Assembly: GCA_031280685.1 (NCBI GenBank)
Contig: JAITGM010000022.1
Coordinates: forward strand, 1 to 64,000
DNA length: 64,000 nt
Source of the DNA: Christensenellaceae bacterium
GTDB taxonomy: Bacteria > Bacillota > Clostridia > Christensenellales > UBA1750
Reading direction: 5' to 3'
The notes under the pieces were generated by a model. The model saw only the letters and a program-made list of their open reading frames with translations. It was not told the origin of the DNA and did no database searches. Made by a program: the position numbers and the translations under genes. Positions 8,434-18,288 of the stretch are shown in pieces (position 1 is the stretch's first letter; each line of letters opens with the position of its first letter).

Positions 8434-10095
8434 ATGACCCGTTTTGCAAAGCTTTTGAGCGTTTTTTTGATCCTTTCCCTGCTCGCGCTGAGCTTGGCCG
8501 CCTGCGGCGGCGCACAGGCCCCCGAAACAAGCCCGGCAGGCGCTGCCGCCTCCCCCTCGGGCGGAGGCGAAAGGGAGATCACCATACGCATGGAGCCTGA
8601 AACCGGCACCCTGGACCCCGCGGGCAATTCCTCGATCACATACTGGGGCTACGCGGCCTACGCGCTGGCTCCGCTGGTCGAGCTGGCGCCGGACGGCTCC
8701 TACGACTATATCATCGCCGAAAGCTGCGACATCAATGAAGACAATACGGTCTTCACCTTCCACTTCCGCGAGGGCGCGGCCTGGTCCGACGGCAGCCCCT
8801 GCACCCCCGCGGACTACATCAACACCATGAAAAGGGCTCTTGATCCCGCCTGCGGCTCGGGCTATTCCGACTTCCTTTTTAAGGTCAAGAACGGCAAGGC
8901 CATCTATGAGGGCAGCGCCGACCCCGATACCTTAGGCGTTTCCGCGCCGGATGACAAGACCCTGGTCATCACGCTGGAGGAACCCTGCCAGTACTTCCTC
9001 GACCTGCTCTTTCTGCCCGTTTTCTACCCTTCTCATGCCGAAAAGGCCACCGAAACCAACGGCGACTGGTGCTTTGACCCGGCGCGCAGCCTGGCCAACG
9101 GCCCCTTCTACCTGGCCGAGTATGTGCCCGAGCAGTATATCCTGCTAAAGAAGAACCCCTACTACGTGCAGAAGGAGCGCATCAGCCTGGATTCCATCAA
9201 GCTGCTCGCCATCGCGGATACCCAGTCGGCCATCAGCGCGTATAAGACCGGCGAGGTGGACGTGACCAGCGCGGACTACACGGTTCTGGCAGAGTATGAG
9301 GGCGAGGACGATCTGGTCATCCTGCCGAGCATGACGAGCTACTACACCCTGCTCAACTGGGACCGCGAGCCCCTCAGCAACCCGCTGGTGCGCGAGGCGC
9401 TCTCTATCTCAATTGATCGCGACGCGATCGCGGCCTCGGCGGGCAAGGGCAGCTACGAGCCCACGAGTTTCTTCGTCGCCAGGTACATGACCAGCAAGCT
9501 CGGCGGCGGCGAAGGCAAAAAGTGGGGCGAAGAGGTTGACCCCTTGCTGGCGCTGAATATCGAGCGGGCGCAGCAGCTCCTGGCTGAGGCCGGCTACCCG
9601 GGCGGCGAGGGCTTCCCGGAGCTGAGCTTCAAATACCCTGCCATGGAGGTCGAGGCTGCCATCGCGCAGTCGATGCAGGCGCAATGGAAGCAGAACCTGG
9701 GCATCACGGTCAACCTCGAAGCGCAGGAGTACCAGGTCAACATCTCGGACCGCAGGGCCGGCGATTTCGATATTTGCCGCATGCGCTGGACTGCGGACTA
9801 TGCGGATCCGACGACCTTCCTGAGCATGTACACGGCCAGCGCCAGCTATAACGACAGCGGCGTCGCCAGCGCGAAGTACGAGGAGCTTCTGGCCCTTTCC
9901 GAGCGCGAAGGCGAGCCCTCGAAGCGCTTCCAGCTCCTGCACGATACGGAAAAGGTTCTCGTCGCGGAGGAGTTCGCCTTCATCCCGACGCTGGCCGGCA
10001 TTGGCGTGACGCTGCGCAGCCCAAAACTTGGAAATATCGTCATCAACCCCAGCCGCAACACCCCGTTCTATAAATACGCCACCCTCGCGGACTAA
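8434..10095 (+). CDS. Peptide ABC transporter substrate-binding lipoprotein (SBP family 5)
   Basis: Lipobox LSLAACGG; SBP_bac_5-like AWSDGSPCTPADYINTMKRALDP. Confidence 0.92.
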   Translation: MTRFAKLLSVFLILSLLALSLAACGGAQAPETSPAGAAASPSGGGEREITIRMEPETGTLDPAGNSSITYWGYAAYALAPLVELAPDGSYDYIIAESCDINEDNTVFTFHFREGAAWSDGSPCTPADYINTMKRALDPACGSGYSDFLFKVKNGKAIYEGSADPDTLGVSAPDDKTLVITLEEPCQYFLDLLFLPVFYPSHAEKATETNGDWCFDPARSLANGPFYLAEYVPEQYILLKKNPYYVQKERISLDSIKLLAIADTQSAISAYKTGEVDVTSADYTVLAEYEGEDDLVILPSMTSYYTLLNWDREPLSNPLVREALSISIDRDAIAASAGKGSYEPTSFFVARYMTSKLGGGEGKKWGEEVDPLLALNIERAQQLLAEAGYPGGEGFPELSFKYPAMEVEAAIAQSMQAQWKQNLGITVNLEAQEYQVNISDRRAGDFDICRMRWTADYADPTTFLSMYTASASYNDSGVASAKYEELLALSEREGEPSKRFQLLHDTEKVLVAEEFAFIPTLAGIGVTLRSPKLGNIVINPSRNTPFYKYATLAD

Positions 10096-10104
10096 ACTTT
10101 TTGC

Positions 10105-10133
10105 TTGACTTCGCGCAGGCGCTCGCGTACAAT
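10105..10133 (+). promoter_or_regulatory. Sigma-A promoter of aminotransferase pair
   Basis: TTGACT-17-TACAAT. Confidence 0.65.
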
Positions 10134-10227
10134 CAAACAAAGCGTGGTAAGCCTATCTGTTTACTTTGTTTCCGAGGGGCGAAGGGATTCGCCCCTCGGG
10201 GCCTTCCACCCGCAAGGAGGAAAAACC

Positions 10228-11346
10228 ATGCCTGACTTCGAATCGCTCATCAAACCCGCGCTTTTGGCCATGCCGCTCTTTCGGCCCTCAGCGGCCGCCG
10301 CGGATGTGATGAAGAAATATAACCTAAGCTCCGTAACCAAGCTGAGCATGAACGAAAACCAGTACGGCCCTTCGCCAAGGGCCATCGAAGCCATGATCGG
10401 CGAGGCGAAATCCCACGCCTTCCAATATCCGGATCGCCAGGGCGAACTGCTCCGGGCAATCGCTCAAAAGCACGGCGTCACGCCGCAAGGCCTCGCCATT
10501 TCGGCGGGCGCTTCGGGCATCCTCAACGCAATTGGCGATACCTTCATCCTTCCGGGCGACGAGGTCATCCTCTCGTCGATGCCCTACCAGCAATATCCCA
10601 TGGTCGTGGCCCGCAACGATGGAAAGATCGTGACCATCCCCGTGCGGGAGGATTTAAGGCAGGATTTGGACGCCACGCTTGCCGCCATCGGCGGCAAGAC
10701 CAAGCTCATCATGCTCTGCAACCCGGGCAATCCAAGCTCCGTAGCCGAAAATACGGCGGAATTGGAGGCCTTCATCCAAAAAGTGCCCGAAAGGGTCATC
10801 CTGATGGTGGATGAAGCCTACCTCGACTTCGCCACCGACCCGGAGCGCAAAAAGTCCATGATCCCAAACATAGAACGGCACCCCAACCTCATCGTCGTGC
10901 GCACCTTTTCCAAGCTCTACGGCCTGGCCGGGCTGCGCATCGGCTACGGCGTTTCAAGCCCCGAGCTCATCGCCTGCTTATCGCGCGGCGGGGCGCTCAG
11001 TTCGGTCAACCGCCTGGCCATGGCGGCCGCCATCGCGGCGCTCGAAGACGAAAGCTATCAGCGCTTCATCTACGATTCCATCACTGAGGATCGCGAAATG
11101 CTCGCCGAGCGCTTCAGGGGCTATGGCTGGGCGGTTTACCCCTCTTCGACGAACTTCCTCTACTTCAAAACCGGCCTTGACGCGGGCGCCCTGCTGGAAG
11201 CGCTGCAAGCGCGCGGCATCCTCATCCGCAATTTCGAGTTCAACCGCATTTCCGTCGGCACCAGGGAGCAAAACCGCGCGCTGCTCGGCGCGCTTGACGA
11301 GATTCTCCACTCGGGCGCGCTAAACAGGGCGGCGCGCAGCGCGTAA
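10228..11346 (+). CDS. Histidinol-phosphate aminotransferase-like PLP aminotransferase
   Basis: ORF; KLSMNENQYGPSP, RTFSKLYGLAGLRIGYG; RBS AAGGAGG before ATG 10228. Confidence 0.88.
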   Translation: MPDFESLIKPALLAMPLFRPSAAAADVMKKYNLSSVTKLSMNENQYGPSPRAIEAMIGEAKSHAFQYPDRQGELLRAIAQKHGVTPQGLAISAGASGILNAIGDTFILPGDEVILSSMPYQQYPMVVARNDGKIVTIPVREDLRQDLDATLAAIGGKTKLIMLCNPGNPSSVAENTAELEAFIQKVPERVILMVDEAYLDFATDPERKKSMIPNIERHPNLIVVRTFSKLYGLAGLRIGYGVSSPELIACLSRGGALSSVNRLAMAAAIAALEDESYQRFIYDSITEDREMLAERFRGYGWAVYPSSTNFLYFKTGLDAGALLEALQARGILIRNFEFNRISVGTREQNRALLGALDEILHSGALNRAARSA

Positions 11347-11390
11347 CGTTTCTTATGCGCGGGCCGATCCGCGCGGATATAAGGGGGAAT

Positions 11391-12551
11391 ATGACCATGG
11401 CGTTTGATTTCGACAAGCCAATCGACCGGAGCGCGACGCGCAGCGGCAAGTGGGCCGACCCGGAGCTGCTGCCCCTTTGGGTGGCGGATATGGACTTTGA
11501 AAGCCCGCCCGTGGTGCAGGAGGCGATCGCGGCGCGCGCCGCGCACAACCTCTATGGCTACGACCGCCTGCCCGAGAACTACTTCCCCGCGCTGCAGGGC
11601 TGGTTCAAGGCCCGCCAGGGCTACGAACTAAAGGAGGATTGGCTGATCGCCACCTCGGGGGTGGTGAACGCGCTGCACCTGGCCGTGCAGGCGCTTTCGC
11701 TGCCCGGCGACGAGGTCGTCATCCAGCCGCCGGTCTACCATCCCTTCCCCCGCGCGATTCTAAACAGCGGCCGCCAGCTCGTCACCAGCCCGCTTCGGCG
11801 CGTTGAGAGCCGCTACGAGATCGACTTTGACGACCTCGAAGCCAAGTTCGCGCGCCGCAGGGTGAAGCTCTTCATTCTTTGCAACCCGCACAACCCAATC
11901 GGCAAGGTCTATAGCCGCCAAGAGCTTAAGACCATCGGCGAATTGGCCCTCAAGCACGGCGTCGTCGTTGTTTCCGACGAGATCCACGGCGATCTCATCC
12001 TGCCCGGCCACGAGTTCACGCCCTTCGCCTCACTCGGCGGCGAGCATCTCAACAATTCCGTGATCGCCACCGCCCCGAGCAAGACCTTTAACCTCGCGGG
12101 CCTTGGCACCTCGAATATCTTCATCGCAAACCCGGGTCTGCGGGACCAATTCGCTCGCTTTGGCGAAGGGCTGGGCCTGCACGGCGGTTCGCTCTATGGC
12201 TTCATCGCCTGCGAGGCAGCCTACCGTGCCGGCGGGCCCTGGCTAGATGAGCTGCTGGCCTATTTGCAGGGCAACGCCCAGCTCGTGCAGGGCTTTTTCA
12301 AGGCTGAGCTTCCCGAAATCAAGGCGGACGAATTGCAGGGCAGCTACCTGCAGTGGGTCGATTTCAGCGCCCTTGGGCTGGATGACGAGGCCCTGGAAGC
12401 CTTGATGCGCGAGCGGGCGAAACTCTGGGTTTCGCCTGGCATCCAGTTCGGCGAAGGCGGCTCGGGCTTTCTCCGCCTGAACCTGGCCACCCAAAGGTCG
12501 AGGCTCCAAACCGCTCTTGAGCGCATCAAGGCCGCGGTGCGCGGGCAATGA
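11391..12551 (+). CDS. MalY/PatB-family PLP enzyme (aminotransferase / C-S lyase)
   Basis: ORF; LLPLWVADMDF, NPHNPIGKVYS, SDEIHGDLI, APSKTFNLAGL. Confidence 0.9.
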   Translation: MTMAFDFDKPIDRSATRSGKWADPELLPLWVADMDFESPPVVQEAIAARAAHNLYGYDRLPENYFPALQGWFKARQGYELKEDWLIATSGVVNALHLAVQALSLPGDEVVIQPPVYHPFPRAILNSGRQLVTSPLRRVESRYEIDFDDLEAKFARRRVKLFILCNPHNPIGKVYSRQELKTIGELALKHGVVVVSDEIHGDLILPGHEFTPFASLGGEHLNNSVIATAPSKTFNLAGLGTSNIFIANPGLRDQFARFGEGLGLHGGSLYGFIACEAAYRAGGPWLDELLAYLQGNAQLVQGFFKAELPEIKADELQGSYLQWVDFSALGLDDEALEALMRERAKLWVSPGIQFGEGGSGFLRLNLATQRSRLQTALERIKAAVRGQ

Positions 12552-12965
12552 TTGGCTTGGCGCGCTGCGAAGCTGCCGATTGCGGCAGGCTCGCGCTGAT
12601 GAACCGCCAGCTCATCCAGGATGAGGGCAGCCCAAATCCCATGAGCGCCGAGGAATTGGCCCAGCGCATGCAGGGCTTTCTTCAAGGCGAATAGCGCGTT
12701 TTTCTTCGAAGACGAGGGGAAAATCATAGGCTACGCCCTGCTGCGCCTCAATGAAGCGCCTCCCTACCTGCGGCAGTTCTTCATCTGCCGCGAGCGGCGC
12801 CGCGAGGGGCTAAGGCGCGCAGCCTTCGGCGCGTTGCTTCGGGAGCTTTCGCTCACTTCGCTGCAGCTCGAGGTGCTCGAAGGCAACGCGCGCGGCCTAG
12901 CCTTTTGGCAAGCCATGGGCTTTGAGGGCTATAGCCGCAGCCTGCGCCTTTCCGGGCGGAGATAG
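12548..12965 (+). pseudogene. GNAT acetyltransferase, frameshifted
   Basis: ATGA overlap with upstream gene; frame 1 MIGLARCEAADCGRLALMNRQLIQDEGSPNPMSAEELAQRMQGFLQGE*, continued in another frame AFFFEDEGKIIGYALLRLNEAPPYLRQFFICRERRREGLRRAAFGALLRELSLTSLQLEVLEGNARGLAFWQAMGFEGYSRSLRLSGRR*. Confidence 0.8.
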
Positions 12966-13110
12966 CGCCGGCGCTCGGCGAATCGCCGCCTAAAACGGGC
13001 TGCCTGCCCCTGAGGGAGTGCGAGGGAGTTGCTCCCTCGCCCTTGGCGCGAAGGCAAAGCCCTGAGCGCCTTCATTCAAGGGCATTCCGCTTGCGAAATG
13101 CCTTCCACGG

Positions 13111-13157
13111 ACTTAAAAGAGCCCGGCCGAGCTTCGCTCGGCCGGGCTCTTTTAAGT
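13111..13157. terminator. Bidirectional terminator-like hairpin
   Basis: 22-bp perfect arms ACTTAAAAGAGCCCGGCCGAGC-TTC-GCTCGGCCGGGCTCTTTTAAGT. Confidence 0.85.
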
Positions 13158-13174
13158 GATTTCTCAGGGTTCGG

Positions 13175-14170
13175 TTAGCCCAAGGCGATGGCCTTGTTGC
13201 GCACGATGTCGAAGCGCTCGCGGCCAAGATCCGGGGGTACGGTGCAGTCCGCTCCCAAGATGACGCCGATTTTGCCCGCGTCAGAAAGGATTTTTTCCAC
13301 TTCGGCTTCGATTTCGGCTCGGCCCCCCTTGTGAAGGAGCTTGCCCGCGCGGTTGTCGAACCCGCCAATGACCGCCTTGCCGCCAAAGAGCGCCTTCCCT
13401 TCGGCCAGGGAAACCCCTTCGATGGCCGTAGCCCAGTTGACCGCCTTGGCGTCGTAGTCCTTCCAAATGCTCAGGTCGTTCTTGTTGTCGCCATAGCCGC
13501 AGCAATGCAGGATGTTATTGGGCGTGAGCGCGTTCGCGGCGGCCAGAACCGCCTTGTCGCTCGGGGCGATAAACTCGGAGTAATCGGCCGGAGAAATGTG
13601 GTTTTCGGGGTTTTGCACGCTCAAATAGATGCCGTCGGCTCCGCCCTCTTCGATGGCGAGCCTAGCCAGCAGCGAAAGATCCTCCGCGATGACGCCCGCG
13701 GCGAAGGCCACGGCAGCCTTATCCTCATTCCAGATGCGGAAAAAAGGCTCGTAGCCGATGTTGATGCGCAGGATATTCGCGGGGGCGAAAAGATTATAAA
13801 AGCAGCAAGCGCCGTCAAGCTTTTCGACCACGCTCTTGACGATTTTGACCTGATCGCGGATCCAAGGGTGATCGGCGCCGACCGGCTTGAAGCGATAGAG
13901 GTCGGCCGCGGTTTGGGGGGCGATCTCGCTCACCCTCGGGTAAAGAAAGTAGCCGTCAGACATGATCTTGACGAAATCAGGCTCAAAGTCCCCGATATAT
14001 TTTTGGTGCGCGCTGATGTTTTGCTCCAAAAGGCGGAGCTGCGGGTGCGTCAGCGCCTGGCTTAATTCTTCTTCGCCAAGAAAATGGAACCAAAAACCAA
14101 CGGGAACCCGATCTACGGCCTGGTTGTTGAAGGCTTTGAGCACGCGCTCGCGCTTCGTCATCGCGTTCAT
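13175..14170 (-). CDS. Uroporphyrinogen decarboxylase (URO-D) family protein
   Basis: ORF; MTKRERVLKAFNNQAVDRVPVGFWFH, late HCCGYGDN and GADCTVPPD motifs. Confidence 0.85.
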   Translation of the reverse strand: MNAMTKRERVLKAFNNQAVDRVPVGFWFHFLGEEELSQALTHPQLRLLEQNISAHQKYIGDFEPDFVKIMSDGYFLYPRVSEIAPQTAADLYRFKPVGADHPWIRDQVKIVKSVVEKLDGACCFYNLFAPANILRINIGYEPFFRIWNEDKAAVAFAAGVIAEDLSLLARLAIEEGGADGIYLSVQNPENHISPADYSEFIAPSDKAVLAAANALTPNNILHCCGYGDNKNDLSIWKDYDAKAVNWATAIEGVSLAEGKALFGGKAVIGGFDNRAGKLLHKGGRAEIEAEVEKILSDAGKIGVILGADCTVPPDLGRERFDIVRNKAIALG

Positions 14171-14236
14171 ATTGAGCCACTCCTTGTCCAATCCATATTG
14201 TTATTGAAGAGATTCGTCAAGGAGGCGGCGTTTCCT

Positions 14237-14458
14237 TCATTTTTTCGCCGAAAAGCCAAGAAAATAATCCGTAGAAACCTTATAGCATCTACAGAGCGTG
14301 ACCAAATGGCGGAGCGGCAGCTCGTTTACGCCGCGCTCGTAGCGAGCGTACATCGTCTGGGAGGTGCCCAGCAAGCGCGCGACCTGGGCCTGGGTCATGT
14401 CGTGGTCCTCACGAAGGTCGCGCATTCGCTTGAGGTAGTCGAGAGCGTCAAGGCGCAT
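14237..14458 (-). CDS. XRE-family HTH transcriptional regulator (73 aa)
   Basis: RDLREDHDMTQAQVARLLGTSQTMYARYERGVNELPLRHLVTLCRCYKVSTDYFLG. Confidence 0.9.
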   Translation of the reverse strand: MRLDALDYLKRMRDLREDHDMTQAQVARLLGTSQTMYARYERGVNELPLRHLVTLCRCYKVSTDYFLGFSAKK

Positions 14459-14680
14459 GCTTTTCCCACCTTAAAAAAGATTGTCTAACTCTATTTTAGG
14501 GAGGAAACGCCGTTTTTATGAGAAAAGGGAAAGATATTTACTGCAATGAAGAATTCCTCGTCCTTTCAGAGAGGATTTCGACGATAAGAGCCACAAAAAA
14601 AGCATAAAGGCGAAGGGAATAAAAAGGCGCCGCTTCCCGGCAACGGGGAGCGGCGCCCTTTCCAAAAGTGACCCGGGCAA

Positions 14681-15610
14681 TTAAATGACGACGTAATCGC
14701 CATTGTTCTTGGCAGCGGAATTTTCCGCCCACCACTTCTCGATGCGCTCGCGGTCCTCTTCGAAAGTGAGGTATTGGAAATTCTTCGTGCTCGGCGCGGT
14801 CTTGAACCAGTTGAGGAAGTCCTCGAAAATGTCTTTGCGCCAGACGGAGTGCACCTCGTGGATGCGGTAGGTGCCCTCATCGAGGCGCTGGAAGCAGAAC
14901 TCATCCTTGAAGTGGGTCTTTTCGCCCTCGGCGACGACTTCTTCTGCGATGTGCGGCGGGATGAACAGCACGCCCTGCGCGGTGGCATAGACCACATCGC
15001 CGGGCAGGCAGGTCGCGTCGCCCACGCGCACGGGGCCGTTCACGGTGGAAAGCGTCACGTCGCGGATGCCGGAAGCGTCGTCATCGACATAATAGATCTG
15101 CAGCTCGTCCAGCTCGCGGATCTGGCCCACGTCGCGGATGCCGCCCCAGACGACCAGCCCGCCGCCTTTGGTGTTGTAGGCCACCGCCTTGGCGAGGTTG
15201 CCGCCCACGAAGGTGCCCTCTTTAATCTTGCCAAAAAGGTCGATCACGCCCACGTCGCCTGGCTGCAGGGCATCGACCACCCACTGGTTCTGGCCCGCCT
15301 TAAAGCCCATCTTCGTGCCGTAATCCATGATGACCTGATTATAATCCTGGCGCGTCGGCAGCATGGCGCAGGTATAGGCGCGGCCAACGAGGATCTCTTT
15401 TTCGGGCTGCATATGGGTGCGCTTGAGGCCCATCTGGTAGGTCTTGGGGTAGCCATACTTCATGTTCATCGGGTCCCAGGCTTCTTCCAGGATGATGTGG
15501 CGGAAGCGCTCGAGAATCGCGTCGGATACCTTGGGGCGGCCGTCGTCGAAACGCTCCCCCTTCCAAAGCGGGGTCAGGGCGATGACTTGTTCCTTCGTGT
15601 AGAAATTCAT
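14681..15610 (-). CDS. RraA family protein (dimethylmenaquinone methyltransferase / HMG aldolase-like)
   Basis: ORF; QPGDVGVIDLFGKIKEGTFVGGNLA, GGLVVWGGIRDVGQIRE, CLPGDVVYATAQGVLFIPP; start MNFYTKEQ. Confidence 0.85.
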   Translation of the reverse strand: MNFYTKEQVIALTPLWKGERFDDGRPKVSDAILERFRHIILEEAWDPMNMKYGYPKTYQMGLKRTHMQPEKEILVGRAYTCAMLPTRQDYNQVIMDYGTKMGFKAGQNQWVVDALQPGDVGVIDLFGKIKEGTFVGGNLAKAVAYNTKGGGLVVWGGIRDVGQIRELDELQIYYVDDDASGIRDVTLSTVNGPVRVGDATCLPGDVVYATAQGVLFIPPHIAEEVVAEGEKTHFKDEFCFQRLDEGTYRIHEVHSVWRKDIFEDFLNWFKTAPSTKNFQYLTFEEDRERIEKWWAENSAAKNNGDYVVI

Positions 15611-15661
15611 GGTCTTTGCCTCCCTGTTTTCGGCGGGCACAGGCCCGCTTCTATTGCCTCC

Positions 15662-15690
15662 ATCATAGACCATTCTTTCCGAAAAAGCAA
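15662..15690 (-). promoter_or_regulatory. Sigma-A promoter of rraA-like gene
   Basis: TTGCTT-17-TATGAT on minus strand. Confidence 0.55.
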
Positions 15691-16085
15691 TCTTCGTAAA
15701 AAGGATTGTTTCATCGATTTCATCAGGCGAAATTCGGGGATTTTTTACACGCAGGGGCTGCCTTGCCAAGGCCGCGATCACAGCGCGGCCAGCTTTGCCC
15801 GCAAAGCCCTCAAGGGCGTTCGCGTCCTGGGTGTTGTGCCGGGCGCAAAGCGCCGCAATCCCTTCGTTGCCGCGCGGCAAGGGCCTTGCCCTCGTCTTTA
15901 CCCCCTCCCCCTTTTTTTCGCCCATAATACAATTCAGCATGCCCTTTTGCCGGGCGTTTTTTGGGGTAAGGAAGTTAAAAAATGTGGCGCGCGGGCTTTC
16001 CTCGCCCGCCATCGCTTCCCTTTTTGGGGGCGAAAGCTTATAATAGGCTTGGCATGGGCCGCAACCATGGGCTGGAGGGCAAAAA

Positions 16086-16808
16086 ATGGAGTTTCAGGGC
16101 TTCCCCACAGCGATGTTCGAGTTCTTCATGGCGATTTCGTTCAACAACAACGTCGAATTCTTCGAGGCGAACCGCGAGCGCTACGAAAGCGACGTCAAGC
16201 GCCCGCTCTATGCCTTCGCCGAGGGCTTGGCGCCCGCCGCGCGGGCAGTGGACGCGGACATGGAGCTGAGGCCTTCGAAGGCCGTTTCAAGGCTGCGGCG
16301 CGATACGAGGTTTACCCGCGACAAGCTCCCCTACCGCGACCACATGTGGATTGGCTTCCGCAGGCAGGGCAACCCGAAGGGCGAGTGCTTCTCGCTCTAT
16401 TTCGAGATCGGCTGCGGAGCGCTGCGCTATGGCGCCGGCTGGTATGACGATGACGCGCGCCGGGCCAAGGCCCTGCGGGCCGCCATCACGCGCAGGCAAA
16501 GGGACTTTCAGGCGATCGCCGAAGACCCCGCGCTGACCGGCGAATTTACGCTGAAAACCAGCCCCTATAAGCGCATCGAGCTGCCAAACGGGCTGCCGCA
16601 AAGCCTCATCCCTTATTACACGGCCAAGGGCTTCTATTTTGAGCACGAGGAAAAGACCGGCGCGCAGGCGCTGCGCCCCGCGCTCCTTGACCAGGTTTCG
16701 AAGGGCTTCCTCGCGCTGAAGCCCGTCTATCAATTCATGTTGGAAGAAACATGGAAGCTCGGCGAGGAGCCGGAGCGCGAAAAGAGCAGGTGGGAGGGCT
16801 TCTTTTGA
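16086..16808 (+). CDS. DUF2461 domain-containing protein
   Basis: ORF; NNVEFFEANRERYE, SRLRRDTRFTRDKLPYRDHMWIGFRR. Confidence 0.85.
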   Translation: MEFQGFPTAMFEFFMAISFNNNVEFFEANRERYESDVKRPLYAFAEGLAPAARAVDADMELRPSKAVSRLRRDTRFTRDKLPYRDHMWIGFRRQGNPKGECFSLYFEIGCGALRYGAGWYDDDARRAKALRAAITRRQRDFQAIAEDPALTGEFTLKTSPYKRIELPNGLPQSLIPYYTAKGFYFEHEEKTGAQALRPALLDQVSKGFLALKPVYQFMLEETWKLGEEPEREKSRWEGFF

Positions 16809-18262
16809 GCGAATATTTGGGCCTTTTAAGCGGGAGCGACATCCGCGGAACGGCGATTGACCTGGGTGCCGGCGTCGATTTGACGCCCGAAATCGCGGCG
16901 ATGGCTGCTGCGGCCTTTGCGCGCAGGCTCAAGGCCGGCGGCTGCGCAAACCCCGCCGTTGCGCTGGGGCGCGACCCGCGGCTTTCGGGCCCGGCGCTGC
17001 TCGAGGGCGCTGCGCGGGGCCTTTTGAGCGAGGGCGCGGCCGTGCTGGATCTCGGCCTTTCGACCACGCCGGCCCTGTTCATGGCCACGCAAGATCTCTC
17101 TGCGGACGGCTCCATCATGGTGACGGCCAGCCATCTGCCCTATGAGCGCAACGGCTTAAAATTCATCACGAAGGGCGGCGGGCTGCCCTCCTCGGCGGTT
17201 AAAGCGCTGCTTTGCGATCTGCGGCCGCTTCAACAAGGAAAAATCGATGAAAATCAGCGTAAAACCGTCGCTTTTCTGCCGCTTTATGCCCAGGGCCTGC
17301 TCGACTATATCCGCGCCGAAACCGGCGAGGCCCAGCCGCTGCGCGGCAGACGCATCGTGCTCGATGCGGGCAACGGCTCCGGCGGGTTTTTCGCCGAATC
17401 CGTTCTAAAGCCCCTCGGCGCCGACATCACGGGCAGCGTAAACCTGCGGCCCGACGGCAGCTTCCCGGCCCACAGCCCCAACCCGGAGGATGGCGCCGCC
17501 ATGGCGGCAGCCGGGCGGGCAGTGCTCGAAGCCAGGGCTGACCTTGGCGTGATTTTCGACGCGGACTGTGACCGCGCGGCCCTCATCGGCCCCGACGGCG
17601 CGCCCGTGAACCGCAACCGGCTCGTGGCGCTGGTCGCCGCCGCCGAGCTGCAAAGAAACCCCGGCGCCGCCATCGTGACCGACTCCGTGACCAGCCTTGG
17701 CCTGACCGCCTTCATCGAAAGCCTGGGCGGCGTGCACCGCCGCTTCAAGCGGGGCTACAACAACGTCATCGGCGAAGCCCGGCGGCTGAACGAGAGCGGC
17801 GTCAACTGCCCGATGGCGATGGAAACCTCGGGGCACTGCGCCTTCCGCGACCATTTCTTCCTCGACGATGGCGCCTTCATGGTCTGCCGGGCGCTGGCGG
17901 CGCTGAACGGCAGAAGGCCCATGGACCTCATTTCCGGCCTGCAAGAGCCCCTGGAAGAGGGCGAGTTCCGCCTAAGGCTCAAAAACGCGGACTTCCGCGC
18001 GGACGGGCAGGCGGCCATCGGCCTTCTTCGCGCCGCCATCGGCCGGGGCGAGTTTTTGCCCGATGAGGACTTTGAGGGCGTGCGCGCGCTCGACGGGCAG
18101 GGCGGCTACATCCTCCTGCGGCTCTCGCTGCACGACCCCGTTCTGCCCGTGAATCTCGAATCCGCGCAAAAGGGCGGCCTAAATCGCCTAAAAGCGCGCC
18201 TTTTCGATCTGCTAAGGCCCCTGGAGGGTGCGATCGGTCTTGAGCCTCTAAGCAAAGAGTAA
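16805..18262 (+). CDS. Phosphoglucomutase/phosphomannomutase family protein
   Basis: [46 protein letters not shown]; probable TTG start overlapping previous stop. Confidence 0.88.
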   Translation: MSEYLGLLSGSDIRGTAIDLGAGVDLTPEIAAMAAAAFARRLKAGGCANPAVALGRDPRLSGPALLEGAARGLLSEGAAVLDLGLSTTPALFMATQDLSADGSIMVTASHLPYERNGLKFITKGGGLPSSAVKALLCDLRPLQQGKIDENQRKTVAFLPLYAQGLLDYIRAETGEAQPLRGRRIVLDAGNGSGGFFAESVLKPLGADITGSVNLRPDGSFPAHSPNPEDGAAMAAAGRAVLEARADLGVIFDADCDRAALIGPDGAPVNRNRLVALVAAAELQRNPGAAIVTDSVTSLGLTAFIESLGGVHRRFKRGYNNVIGEARRLNESGVNCPMAMETSGHCAFRDHFFLDDGAFMVCRALAALNGRRPMDLISGLQEPLEEGEFRLRLKNADFRADGQAAIGLLRAAIGRGEFLPDEDFEGVRALDGQGGYILLRLSLHDPVLPVNLESAQKGGLNRLKARLFDLLRPLEGAIGLEPLSKE

Positions 18263-18288
18263 CGAATCAAGATATGGAGGGATCCACC

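Noticed and set aside
14774-16447. 557-aa plus-strand ORF antisense to the RraA-like gene (also 23735..24901, 44059..45150, 13331..14065)
   Set aside because: Long antisense ORFs are expected in GC-rich coding DNA; no recognisable domains and the opposite strand encodes conserved proteins.
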